Source: a virus. From it: DNA of 24,144 nucleotides. The notes beneath the pieces were generated by a model. The model saw nothing but the letters and a program-made list of their open reading frames with translations, had not been told where the DNA came from and did no database searches. This document shows positions 7,163 through 14,111 of this stretch, piece by piece. Location: the IMG/VR virus record IMGVR_UViG_3300025853_000641, positions 1-24,144 of that record; one strand, written 5' to 3'. Within the stretch, counting starts at the first letter, position 1, and the number at the start of each line of letters is the position of its first letter. The position numbers and the translations under genes were made by a program.

Positions 7163-9013
7163 TTAATTCACAGGTTTATAAATTGTTACTAGTTCGTCTT
7201 TACCTTTGACCTTAATTTTATCTAATTCAACTGATTTAATATTTTTCAATTGGTCGTGGGTATAAGATGAATATATTAATGGCTCAATGCCAGTTTCAGT
7301 TTTATAGTTTCTTGTAGAAGCTTCTAGTCTAGCAGCTAAGTTTACTGCGTCACCTATAACTGAATAGTCAAACCTTGTATCACTTCCCATATTACCAACA
7401 ATACAGGTGCCTGTGTTTACACCTGAACCAATGTTAATGGGTGGTAATCCTTTTTCTTTAAATATCTTTTTTAACTTCTCTGTTTCTTTAGCACACTCTA
7501 TACCTGTTTTAACAGCCATCTCTGCGTGATTAGGACAATCAATCGGTGCGTTCCAAAATGCCATGATACAATCGCCCATGTACTTATCAACACAACCACC
7601 ATTGTCAAGGACAATCTTTGTCATTCTATTTAAGTAATCATTTATTAATGCAACAAGTCCTTCGGGGTCATCATTGTTTTTATAGTATTCGGATATAGGT
7701 GTAAATCCTACAATATCCATGAATAAGAAACTCATCTCTTTTCTTTCGCCACCCAATTTTAGTTTACTAGGGTCTTTTTGTAGTATTGCAACTTGTCGTG
7801 GGTCAAGGTAAGATTCAAATTGTTTTCTTATTTGTTGTTTTAGTCTAAACTCTAAAATAAATCTATTAAATACTGCATGAAATCCTACAATAGTTAATGT
7901 AATTATAATCCAAGTACCATCAACTAACATTAATTTCTTATCAAAGAAATATTGAACACCAAGATAGGTAAAGAAATAGAAACCTAATAGTATAATACCT
8001 AACATCCAGTAAGGTAAAAATCTTGCCATTATTACTATAACACAACCTACTAAAAAGGCAACAGCTAATTCAACAATAAATGATATGTCCACCCTCTCTA
8101 TATTTGTGCCATCTATGACTGTCTGAAGTGTATTAGCAATGACAGTATAATCGTATTGTCCGCCTATCGGAGTAGCGACCACACCGCCTAATCCTTCAGC
8201 TTTGACGCCTATTATAATTGTCTTATTCTCTAAACTAATCTCGTTTGTATCTAAATCTGCCAATGATATTTCTGCATATGACTTATTCCATGTCAACCAT
8301 ATTCGAGCATTTGCGTCTGTTTTAATTGTTGCATAACCTGGTACTCTCATAGCAGTAATACCAGCCTCACTTGCTTTTACTTGATAGCTAGGGTCACCAA
8401 CTGCAACTCTAATTACTTCTATAGCAATATTAGGAAATACATCATTACCTATTTTCATAAGTAAAGGCATTCTTCTTACGACACCATCTATTTCAGGTGC
8501 GACATTTGTTGTACCTACACCAGCTGCATTATCGCCAATTTTAGGTATTGGACCTACCATACCTGGCCATTCAAATAAAAATTCTAAAGGATTACCTATT
8601 TTTGCAACACCTCTAGGATATCCGTTTTGTGTTGTTTGATGTGAACCTGTTTGTGATATTACTACAAAGTTGCCATTTAAAGTCATTGCTAATAAACCAT
8701 CACCACCCAATCTATCTTCCTCTGAAAATAAAATAGGCATGACAATAACACCAGCGCCTTGACTTCTTAATTTAATTATTGTTTCTGCTAAGACTTCTCT
8801 GTTCCATGGCCATTGACCATACTTTTCTATAGACTTTTCATCTATAGTTACAATAGCAATGTCTTGTGAGATTTCTTTTTCTTGTGATTGTAGTAAAAGG
8901 TCAAATGATTTTAACCTAAGAATTTCTTTTACTTGTGGGTCTTGTAAACCTATCCAAGTCAAGGCAAACAAGGTAACAAAAGCAAATGTCCAATGTGTAA
9001 ATAATTTCTTCAT
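7163..9013 (-). CDS. CHASE2-domain class III adenylyl cyclase
   Basis: A 616-residue membrane sensor enzyme predicted to make cAMP from ATP. An N-terminal helix (about 6-23) leads to an extracytoplasmic CHASE2 domain (about 30-305; IAIVTIDEKSIEKYGQWPWNR is typical), then three membrane helices (about 311-331, 335-356 and 364-385), and the cytoplasmic cyclase domain (about 420-616). Catalytic residues are intact: metal-binding D433 (FMDIVGFT) and D481 (YMGDCIMAF), base-contact K477, and transition-state N558 and R562 (VNLAARLE). S551 replaces the adenine-contact Asp, the Thr/Ser variant of class IIIb adenylyl cyclases, so ATP is more likely than GTP. AGGA precedes the ATG; the gene follows the PA14-curlin gene by nine bases. 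In bacteria CHASE2 cyclases often neighbour FecR genes, as here. An intact cyclase is very unusual in a phage. Confidence 0.93.
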   Translation of the reverse strand: MKKLFTHWTFAFVTLFALTWIGLQDPQVKEILRLKSFDLLLQSQEKEISQDIAIVTIDEKSIEKYGQWPWNREVLAETIIKLRSQGAGVIVMPILFSEEDRLGGDGLLAMTLNGNFVVISQTGSHQTTQNGYPRGVAKIGNPLEFLFEWPGMVGPIPKIGDNAAGVGTTNVAPEIDGVVRRMPLLMKIGNDVFPNIAIEVIRVAVGDPSYQVKASEAGITAMRVPGYATIKTDANARIWLTWNKSYAEISLADLDTNEISLENKTIIIGVKAEGLGGVVATPIGGQYDYTVIANTLQTVIDGTNIERVDISFIVELAVAFLVGCVIVIMARFLPYWMLGIILLGFYFFTYLGVQYFFDKKLMLVDGTWIIITLTIVGFHAVFNRFILEFRLKQQIRKQFESYLDPRQVAILQKDPSKLKLGGERKEMSFLFMDIVGFTPISEYYKNNDDPEGLVALINDYLNRMTKIVLDNGGCVDKYMGDCIMAFWNAPIDCPNHAEMAVKTGIECAKETEKLKKIFKEKGLPPINIGSGVNTGTCIVGNMGSDTRFDYSVIGDAVNLAARLEASTRNYKTETGIEPLIYSSYTHDQLKNIKSVELDKIKVKGKDELVTIYKPVN

Positions 9014-9022
9014 TATTCCTAT

Positions 9023-10327
9023 TTAGTTCTGTGTGACAGTTGCTGAACAACTTGCCTGTGTACAGTTTTGATATAGATAATAGTTTTGTGAGGTACTACT
9101 ATCTTGCGTCAATGTTACACTAGAAGTATTACCACTTAAATTAATTGTGGCATTGTGGTCACCACTTCCGTCTTGCGTTACATCTACATTATGACTATCA
9201 GTCAAGGTTATTTCTGCATAGTGATTGCCTGTGCCTTTTTGGTTTAAAGCCAAATTATTAGAACCATCTATGTCTATAAATGCCTTTTTATTTCCTGTTT
9301 CTGTCTGGTCTATATCAACATTATTACTATTGCCTGCTATGATAACTTCCATATAATGTTCACCAACATAGTTGATTGCTGATTGGTCTAAATCTACATT
9401 GTTTGATGAACCTGTTATATCTAGTATTGCTCTTTGGTCTTCGTTTTGTGTGACTGCCACATTGTTTGATGAACCAACAATATCTAAACCTAAAACATTA
9501 TCATTACCAATTTGGTCTAAATCTAAAGCATTATTATCACCAGTTATTACAGCTGATGAAGTTAAGTCTGTACCAATAATTAAGTTATCGTCACCGTCTT
9601 GTAATATGTTTAGTGTGTTACTATTTCCTGTTTGTGTAATATAAATTTGATTACCGTTTACGGCCTTATTTCTAGCATTATTGAAACTCGTTGTTTGTGC
9701 ATTTGTTATACCTGAGGTTGGTGTAACTTGTGTTGTTGAAAACCATGAAGTTGGTATATCTGTTTGACAAGAAGTTGAATAAGAGTTAGTCATACAGTAA
9801 TTAATATCTAAAGCGGCACCGCCACCCCATTCATACATCCATACTGTAATTTCATATTGTTGACCAGCAGTCTTTGTTAATGAACCAGTTGCGTTCCAAG
9901 TAGCAGTACCTTGTTGTTGCCAATCTTGTATAACATTTGTACCATCTATGTTCATAAACACACCATCATCAGCCGCTACACCAAAGTAAACTGTTGTCTG
10001 TTGTCCTGTTGTACCTGGCCAAGTGATATAACCTGTGATTTCTACTGCCACAGAATCACTTCTTCCACTATCTAATACCTGACCACTACCCCAATAATAT
10101 CCACTTGGACTTGATATAGTTCCTGTGCTGAGTACACTACCTAAACCGTTTGGACTGGAATTTGAACCATCTGTGTTATAACCTGCCACATTATCATAGA
10201 AAGGAAATTCTAGGCTTGGTGCATAGGTAGTTATAGCATATGTTTTATAATTTAAAACTCCTGCATTTGCTAAAGTTGTAAACAAGAAACAAATTAAAAA
10301 ACTAACGCTGATTAATATAGATTTCAT
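9023..10327 (-). CDS. Secreted PA14-like domain fused to curlin repeats
   Basis: A 434-residue exported protein. Signal peptide: residues 1-22, probable cleavage at ANA|G. Residues about 30-197 look like a PA14/GLEYA-type beta domain: VYFGVAADDGVFMNIDG and YEITVWMYEWGGGAALDI match the 'aDDG..l.idg' and late-strand patterns of that carbohydrate-binding family, with DD at 120-121 as likely calcium ligands. Residues about 226-434 are curlin-type repeats, as in NQIYITQTGNSN and NALDLDQIGNDN, that would fold into an amyloid beta-solenoid. It is thus a candidate fibre subunit or tip adhesin secreted through CsgG. AAGGAG lies just before the ATG. The gene overlaps the end of the FecR gene by 26 bases. 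Repeat assignment is firm; the PA14 assignment is good but by eye. Confidence 0.85.
   Translation of the reverse strand: MKSILISVSFLICFLFTTLANAGVLNYKTYAITTYAPSLEFPFYDNVAGYNTDGSNSSPNGLGSVLSTGTISSPSGYYWGSGQVLDSGRSDSVAVEITGYITWPGTTGQQTTVYFGVAADDGVFMNIDGTNVIQDWQQQGTATWNATGSLTKTAGQQYEITVWMYEWGGGAALDINYCMTNSYSTSCQTDIPTSWFSTTQVTPTSGITNAQTTSFNNARNKAVNGNQIYITQTGNSNTLNILQDGDDNLIIGTDLTSSAVITGDNNALDLDQIGNDNVLGLDIVGSSNNVAVTQNEDQRAILDITGSSNNVDLDQSAINYVGEHYMEVIIAGNSNNVDIDQTETGNKKAFIDIDGSNNLALNQKGTGNHYAEITLTDSHNVDVTQDGSGDHNATINLSGNTSSVTLTQDSSTSQNYYLYQNCTQASCSATVTQN
9026..9652 (-). repeat. Curlin-type repeat array within the PA14 fusion protein
   Basis: About eight degenerate repeats of roughly 20-25 residues. 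Each has two short beta strands, one ending in a Gln (x-V-x-x-x-Q) and one ending in G-S/N-S-N, with Asn at the turns: for example NVAVTQ and ILDITGSSN, NVDIDQ and AFIDIDGSN. These follow the Gln/Asn ladder logic of CsgA/CsgB repeats, but the canonical first Ser is often missing and Asp is enriched. DNA identity between repeats is low, so the array looks old rather than freshly amplified. Confidence 0.8.
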
Positions 10328-11414
10328 TATCTCCTTCTCCTAATTGATAATCTCTAATTTCTACATCACCTTGTGTGACATTTATATTATAACCATTTTC
10401 TTGGTTTAATCTTAATTCAATATTATTGTTTGATTCATCACTTCTTTTCCATACCCAATATGGAGCTTCATCTAATAATATAACACCAAACTCATCTTTA
10501 CCTGTTTTCTTTTTATCTTTACCTTTATCAAATTCGTTTCGCATTTGTAAGGCAAGTTGTTTATTTAATTGTTCTAAAATATCAACTAAAAAGTTTTGGT
10601 CTAAAAAATCTATTTCTAAAGCTGTATTTGCCTCGTCTTCTTCCGTTTCTAATAAGTCAACTTCTAAATCATCAAACTTTAAAAAGTCTATATCTAAAGC
10701 GTTAGCAATTACTTTTAATTTTGACTCTTGTTCAATTGCGTCTTCTAGTTTAGCAGGTTTTTGTACAATTAATAAGTTGTTAATTAAACTTTCATCTAAA
10801 TCCAATATAACTGGTTTTAAAGGATTACTTTCAGGTGTATCAACTTGTGTGGCCTGAAATGCCTGATTTAATATAACTTGGCCTGCGTCACTCTCAACTG
10901 ATATTTCTCCAACAAAACAATATCCATTTGTATCACAACTTGGTAATAATATAATTGTTGATGAACCTAACTCATCAATAGTCATGGCAAAATCTGTACC
11001 TCTAACAGATACAGTTGCTGTTGGTGTTTTTATTGAAATGTTTTGTGCTGAATTTTTGGCAATTTGACCACTAGCATATCTTACAGTACCTAGTGTTGCC
11101 TTTAATGAAAGTTTACCTGTCTTTTGATTTGGGTCGTAAACAAAATCATCAATGATAAGTTTAGAGTGCTGTGTAATGTCAACTCTGGTTTCATCCAGAA
11201 ATTCTATAGCAACTTGACCCTTACCTGTTTTTACCGTGTCGTAAGAGAAGATGTCAAGGTCTTTTTCAACTTTGACACCTCTCTCACCATCTTTTCTGTC
11301 TATTATAGAGTTACCTTTACTTAAAGTAACATCACCAATAGATGTATTACTTCTTGCTGGTAAAGTCGTAAGGATTAAGGCTAAGCATAAAATTATAAAA
11401 TTTATAACTTGCAT
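10302..11414 (-). CDS. Exported FecR-domain protein with curlin-like C-terminus
   Basis: A 370-residue exported protein with an N-terminal signal peptide (about 1-22; MQVINFIILCLALILTTLPA). Residues about 45-150 are a FecR domain: DTVKTGKGQVAIEFLDETRV, then GTVRYASGQIAK and PTATVSVRGTDFAM are the family's hallmark strands. A long acidic, leucine-rich linker follows (about 195-300). The last 40 residues (NNIELRLNQENGYNINVTQ and NEIYINQR) resemble one or two curlin repeat units, so the protein may cap or join the amyloid. In bacteria, exported FecR-domain proteins often neighbour CHASE2 cyclases, one of which is encoded two genes downstream. It may sense envelope state or fibre assembly; this is inference. 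Its Shine-Dalgarno site is weak (AGGA, about 11 bases from ATG). Confidence 0.88.
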   Translation of the reverse strand: MQVINFIILCLALILTTLPARSNTSIGDVTLSKGNSIIDRKDGERGVKVEKDLDIFSYDTVKTGKGQVAIEFLDETRVDITQHSKLIIDDFVYDPNQKTGKLSLKATLGTVRYASGQIAKNSAQNISIKTPTATVSVRGTDFAMTIDELGSSTIILLPSCDTNGYCFVGEISVESDAGQVILNQAFQATQVDTPESNPLKPVILDLDESLINNLLIVQKPAKLEDAIEQESKLKVIANALDIDFLKFDDLEVDLLETEEDEANTALEIDFLDQNFLVDILEQLNKQLALQMRNEFDKGKDKKKTGKDEFGVILLDEAPYWVWKRSDESNNNIELRLNQENGYNINVTQGDVEIRDYQLGEGDNEIYINQR

Positions 11415-11450
11415 ATATTATTAATCCTGTTAATAGTAAAAAACTTATCA

Positions 11451-12140
11451 TTAGTCCCTCTGTATAATGTCAATGTCAGCGTTGTCGCCACTTGTTGTTA
11501 AGTTAATTAAGTTATCATTGATACCTGATTGTGTAATATCAACATCAGCTGTACCACCTGTATGAGTATGTACCAATGTATGACCATTTACATCACCATT
11601 ACCATCTATGTCAATTAAGTAATTATTAGTATCACCGTTTACTGTGATTGTTAATACAGCGCTTGTGCCGTCAATAGTAGCAGCTACTGTATTTGAATCA
11701 GAGCCTGTGTTACCGACAATATCAACATCAGCATTTGAAGCGTCTGAAGTTTCGCCAATATCTAAATCAATATCGTTTGAGTTACCTGTAAAGTTAACTA
11801 CAGCATTGACAGTTCCACATGATGAGTTGCCGTTTGTACTGTCACAATTTAAATCAACATCATTCGAATCACCTTGTAGGTTAATAACACCTGTATATGT
11901 CGCACCATTAATTTGATAAGTGATAACATTCGAATTACCAACTTGGTCTATATTCAAATTAGTTGTTGCGCCAGTTGAGGCAGATGATGTTGTACTATTA
12001 CCGATTGTATTGTTTTCACCGTCTTGTAAAATATCTAAAGTTAAACTTGCACCAGATTGAGTAACATAAATGTCATTCGCCAATATTGGAGAGGTAATCA
12101 TAAACATAACAAACATAACGAAGCTTATTATTGTTTTCAT
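11451..12140 (-). CDS. Curlin-repeat amyloid subunit (CsgA/CsgB-like)
   Basis: A 229-residue exported protein with a signal peptide (about 1-21; cleavage near ILA|N). The mature part begins at once with curlin repeats (NDIYVTQSGASLTLDILQDGENN) and is rich in Asn, Asp, Ser, Thr and Gly throughout. Later repeats (NLNIDQVGNSN, VDITQSGINDN, ADIDIIQRD) keep the Gln/Asn ladder, while the middle (about 75-165) has lost most Gln and is Asp-rich. Two Cys near residues 99 and 107 may form a disulfide. With no other domain it is the simplest candidate for the main fibre subunit. It follows csgG by 20 bases and has an AGGAGG Shine-Dalgarno site about 10 bases before ATG. Whether it plays the CsgA or CsgB role cannot be told. 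Confidence 0.85.
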   Translation of the reverse strand: MKTIISFVMFVMFMITSPILANDIYVTQSGASLTLDILQDGENNTIGNSTTSSASTGATTNLNIDQVGNSNVITYQINGATYTGVINLQGDSNDVDLNCDSTNGNSSCGTVNAVVNFTGNSNDIDLDIGETSDASNADVDIVGNTGSDSNTVAATIDGTSAVLTITVNGDTNNYLIDIDGNGDVNGHTLVHTHTGGTADVDITQSGINDNLINLTTSGDNADIDIIQRD

Positions 12141-12160
12141 AGTTTCTTATCCTCCTGGTT

Positions 12161-13009
12161 CTAGCCTCTTATAGCGTTGCTATGAACCTTTGGTATTTCT
12201 ATTTCCTTCTCTTTATATTTCCAAAAACCTTGTTTCTCACCTGATTGTATCAGTTGTAAAACTGCAAACTCGATAGCAGTCCGTATTGCATAGTTAACAG
12301 GTTCGTTTACGGCCACGCCTGTTTCTAATTCTAACGCTTTTGTACCCATGTCTAAAAACCTGAATACATCTCCACCACTAGAATGACTAGCAATGGTTTT
12401 AGTTACATTAGTTGTCAATAATATTTCACCAGTTTGTACTGATACAATTCTCATTGATACAGTTACCTGGTCTACTCTATATTGCTCACTCAAACCTATG
12501 CCAAAATATCTTGCACCTTGACCACCTGATTGTGTGTTACTATCGTAACCTACAATACCACCTTCAATTATCAAGCCTGCAAATAACATTGGCTTTAAAA
12601 CTTGTTTTATTTCTTGTTCACCATCATATAAATCTCTTGTACTTCTAATCAATTGTCTTTCTTTGACAAGATTGTCTAAACCATTTCTTTCGACAACTTG
12701 AAACCATGTACCATTTGATACAGATTTCAAAGCATTAATTACAAATACATCACTACCTTGTGTTACGGCAGTTGATAGTTGAGAAAACTTTGTACTTGGT
12801 TTTCTCTGACCTGTTAAGTCTGTAAACCGATAGACAGCAATACTAATTTGTGGTTGGTCTAACTCCGGTAAATCTTTTAATAATTCATGCGTAGGAGTAC
12901 CTTCTACATAAGGCATACTACCTTTAAAAGTGCTAGTGTTTTTCGAAGTTGTAGAGGCACAACTTGACAACACTATTCCCATAATTATTACCAACAATGC
13001 TTTTAGCAT
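12161..13009 (-). CDS. csgG: Curli secretion pore lipoprotein CsgG
   Basis: A 282-residue outer-membrane lipoprotein that forms the nonameric curli export channel. Lipobox LSSC places the lipidated Cys at residue 17. The match to E. coli CsgG runs end to end: ISIAVYRFTDLTGQRKP, WFQVVERNGLDNLVKERQ, IIEGGIVGYDSN, QGARYFGIG, QYRVDQVTVSMRIVSVQTGEIL, VFRFLD, NEPVNYAIRTAIEF and GFWKYK. Length is as in E. coli (277). The loop that forms the pore constriction (residues 72-78, between KP and STAV) differs: E. coli has Y51, N55 and F56 in six residues, while here there are seven (STKFSQL), so the gate is altered. AGGAG with a TAATG overlap couples it to the small membrane protein upstream; csgF is one gene further upstream. 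Confidence 0.96.
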   Translation of the reverse strand: MLKALLVIIMGIVLSSCASTTSKNTSTFKGSMPYVEGTPTHELLKDLPELDQPQISIAVYRFTDLTGQRKPSTKFSQLSTAVTQGSDVFVINALKSVSNGTWFQVVERNGLDNLVKERQLIRSTRDLYDGEQEIKQVLKPMLFAGLIIEGGIVGYDSNTQSGGQGARYFGIGLSEQYRVDQVTVSMRIVSVQTGEILLTTNVTKTIASHSSGGDVFRFLDMGTKALELETGVAVNEPVNYAIRTAIEFAVLQLIQSGEKQGFWKYKEKEIEIPKVHSNAIRG

Positions 13010-13290
13010 TAATCTCTCCTTGCGTCTTCTTTACCATCAGCTCTACTAATTCTTTCTTCATCTTGCCTTAAATTTAAGGCATCTGAAATCTGTATGTCTA
13101 ATTTAATCATATCATTATTCATATTCTTAACTCTATTCTCTAATCCCATAATGATACCGTGCATACCAGAAACTTGGCCTACGACAGATTCTAAAATGTA
13201 TTTTATAATTAAGAAGATGAAAAAACCCATAACAACCGAAGCGGCTACGGGCAATCCAAATTTAACTAGTATATCAAAAAATAATTCCAT
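13009..13290 (-). CDS. One-helix membrane protein with coiled coil, between csgF and csgG
   Basis: A 93-residue protein with an N-terminal membrane helix (about residues 11-34 after MELFFDILVKFG) and a C-terminal amphipathic coiled coil ending in a charged tail. It is a paralogue of the protein at 13857-14111: both share the plan M-short-DIL-x-(K/R)-(F/Y)-G, helix, then a G-M-x-G-(I/V)-(I/L)-x-G-L pattern and an ND-x-I-x-L segment. I chose the ATG at 13290 because it aligns with that paralogue; an upstream in-frame TTG would overlap csgF. The csgF stop and this ATG are one base apart. Architecture resembles small phage holins of the BhlA/UviB type. A pore partner of the curli channel or a holin are both possible. 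Confidence 0.75.
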   Translation of the reverse strand: MELFFDILVKFGLPVAASVVMGFFIFLIIKYILESVVGQVSGMHGIIMGLENRVKNMNNDMIKLDIQISDALNLRQDEERISRADGKEDARRD

Positions 13291-13291
13291 A

Positions 13292-13780
13292 CTAGAATAC
13301 AAAATCTCCTATTGGCACACTCATACTTGTAACTGTGCCATCTTCAGCCGTAATGGTTAATGTAATAATCTCTGTTGTGGTATCTTTGACCCAATATATG
13401 GTCGCACCCTCAATCTCTGAGGTACCACTTGTTGGACAAGTTGTTGTACTTGAATCACAACTTGTACCAAACATATTGTCAACCAGCTGTTTAGACAGGT
13501 TGGCATAAATTCTACTTTCCACATTAGCAATAAACTTGTTAATTGTGGTGTTTTTTTCTGCTCTTTCAGCGGCCGCAGCTGCCGATTTAGCGTCATCTAT
13601 ATTTTTCTGTTTTCTTTGTTCTTGTAACTGGTCGACAGAAAGCACATGGTTTGAATAACCGTCACCACTAAAGGCTGGGTTTTTAAAGCCATGTACCAGT
13701 TCGGATGCTAGTATTTTTGTATTCAGGAGAGTTAATGTAAGTGCCACTACTAACATCATTGTTTTAAATGATGTTTTCAT
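13292..13780 (-). CDS. csgF: Curli assembly factor CsgF
   Basis: A 162-residue exported protein with a signal peptide ending about residue 26 (KILAS). The mature N-terminus has LVHGFKNPAF; the FxNPxF core (F32-F37) matches the FRNPNF of E. coli CsgF, the segment that inserts in the CsgG channel and forms a second constriction. An Ala/Lys-rich helix (about 55-85) follows, then a region with two Cys (CDSSTTTC) and a C-terminal beta part ending IPIGDFVF, like the ISVSG...DF end of CsgF. In E. coli CsgF holds the nucleator on the cell surface at the pore. The gene leads the curli block, with TATAAATA just before its ATG and no Shine-Dalgarno site visible. It is longer than E. coli CsgF (138) mainly in the linker. 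Confidence 0.85.
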   Translation of the reverse strand: MKTSFKTMMLVVALTLTLLNTKILASELVHGFKNPAFSGDGYSNHVLSVDQLQEQRKQKNIDDAKSAAAAAERAEKNTTINKFIANVESRIYANLSKQLVDNMFGTSCDSSTTTCPTSGTSEIEGATIYWVKDTTTEIITLTITAEDGTVTSMSVPIGDFVF

Positions 13781-13785
13781 ACTAC

Positions 13786-13793
13786 TATTTATA
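13786..13793 (-). promoter_or_regulatory. T4-type late promoter octamer upstream of csgF
   Basis: TATAAATA on the minus strand is an exact match to the T4 late promoter box recognised by the gp55 sigma factor. It ends five bases before the csgF ATG, so a transcript starting at the usual distance would be leaderless or nearly so. It lies directly after a hairpin and at the boundary between lysis genes and the curli block. In this AT-rich genome chance occurrence is a real possibility. Confidence 0.5.
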
Positions 13794-13797
13794 AGAT

Positions 13798-13817
13798 AGT
13801 GTCATTGGATTGACACT
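13798..13817 (-). terminator. Hairpin between lysis block and csgF, possible terminator
   Basis: AGTGTCA-ATCCAA-TGACACT on the minus strand is a perfect 7-base stem with a six-base loop. It lies in the 76-base gap (13781-13856) between the end of the small membrane protein gene and csgF. It is followed by AT-rich sequence (ATCTTATAAATAG) rather than a run of T, so termination would be weak; it could instead be an RNA processing or stability element. Confidence 0.5.
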
Positions 13818-13856
13818 TATTATTTGACTATCGGCTATGTCAGGAGGTTGACTATG

Positions 13857-14111
13857 TTACTTTTTTGACTTTGTTCTCTTTTCGTTCTCACGCACGGTCA
13901 ATATGGTGTTTAACTTTGAGCGTAAACGAATTAAGTCATTGTCCAGCATACGAATTCTGTCTATGAGACCAATTAGCACACCATTCATTTCACCTAATTT
14001 TACTTTAATCTGTGTGGTAATATATATGTAAATAAAATAAACAAACCAACCTAGACCTATAGCGGCCAATGTTGCAAATCCATATCTGTTTAAAATATCA
14101 ACAATATCCAT
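13857..14111 (-). CDS. One-helix membrane protein with coiled coil, holin-like
   Basis: An 84-residue protein with an N-terminal membrane helix (about 11-33, GFATLAAIGLGWFVYFIYIYI), then an amphipathic coiled coil (LGEMNGVLIGLIDRIRMLDNDLIRL) and a Lys-rich tail. It is a paralogue of the protein at 13009-13290 and the two flank csgF. Its ATG overlaps the stop of the outer spanin gene (TAATG) with AAAGAG just upstream, so it is the last gene of the lysis block. The size and plan fit BhlA/UviB-like phage holins. With another holin-like protein encoded at 14890-15048, this one could be the holin, an antiholin, or a partner of the curli pore. Confidence 0.72.
   Translation of the reverse strand: MDIVDILNRYGFATLAAIGLGWFVYFIYIYITTQIKVKLGEMNGVLIGLIDRIRMLDNDLIRLRSKLNTILTVRENEKRTKSKK

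Noticed and set aside
7163-9013. Guanylyl cyclase rather than adenylyl cyclase.
   Set aside because: K477 and S551 match the Lys-Thr/Ser pair of class IIIb adenylyl cyclases; guanylyl cyclases usually have Glu-Cys at these places. Assay would settle it.
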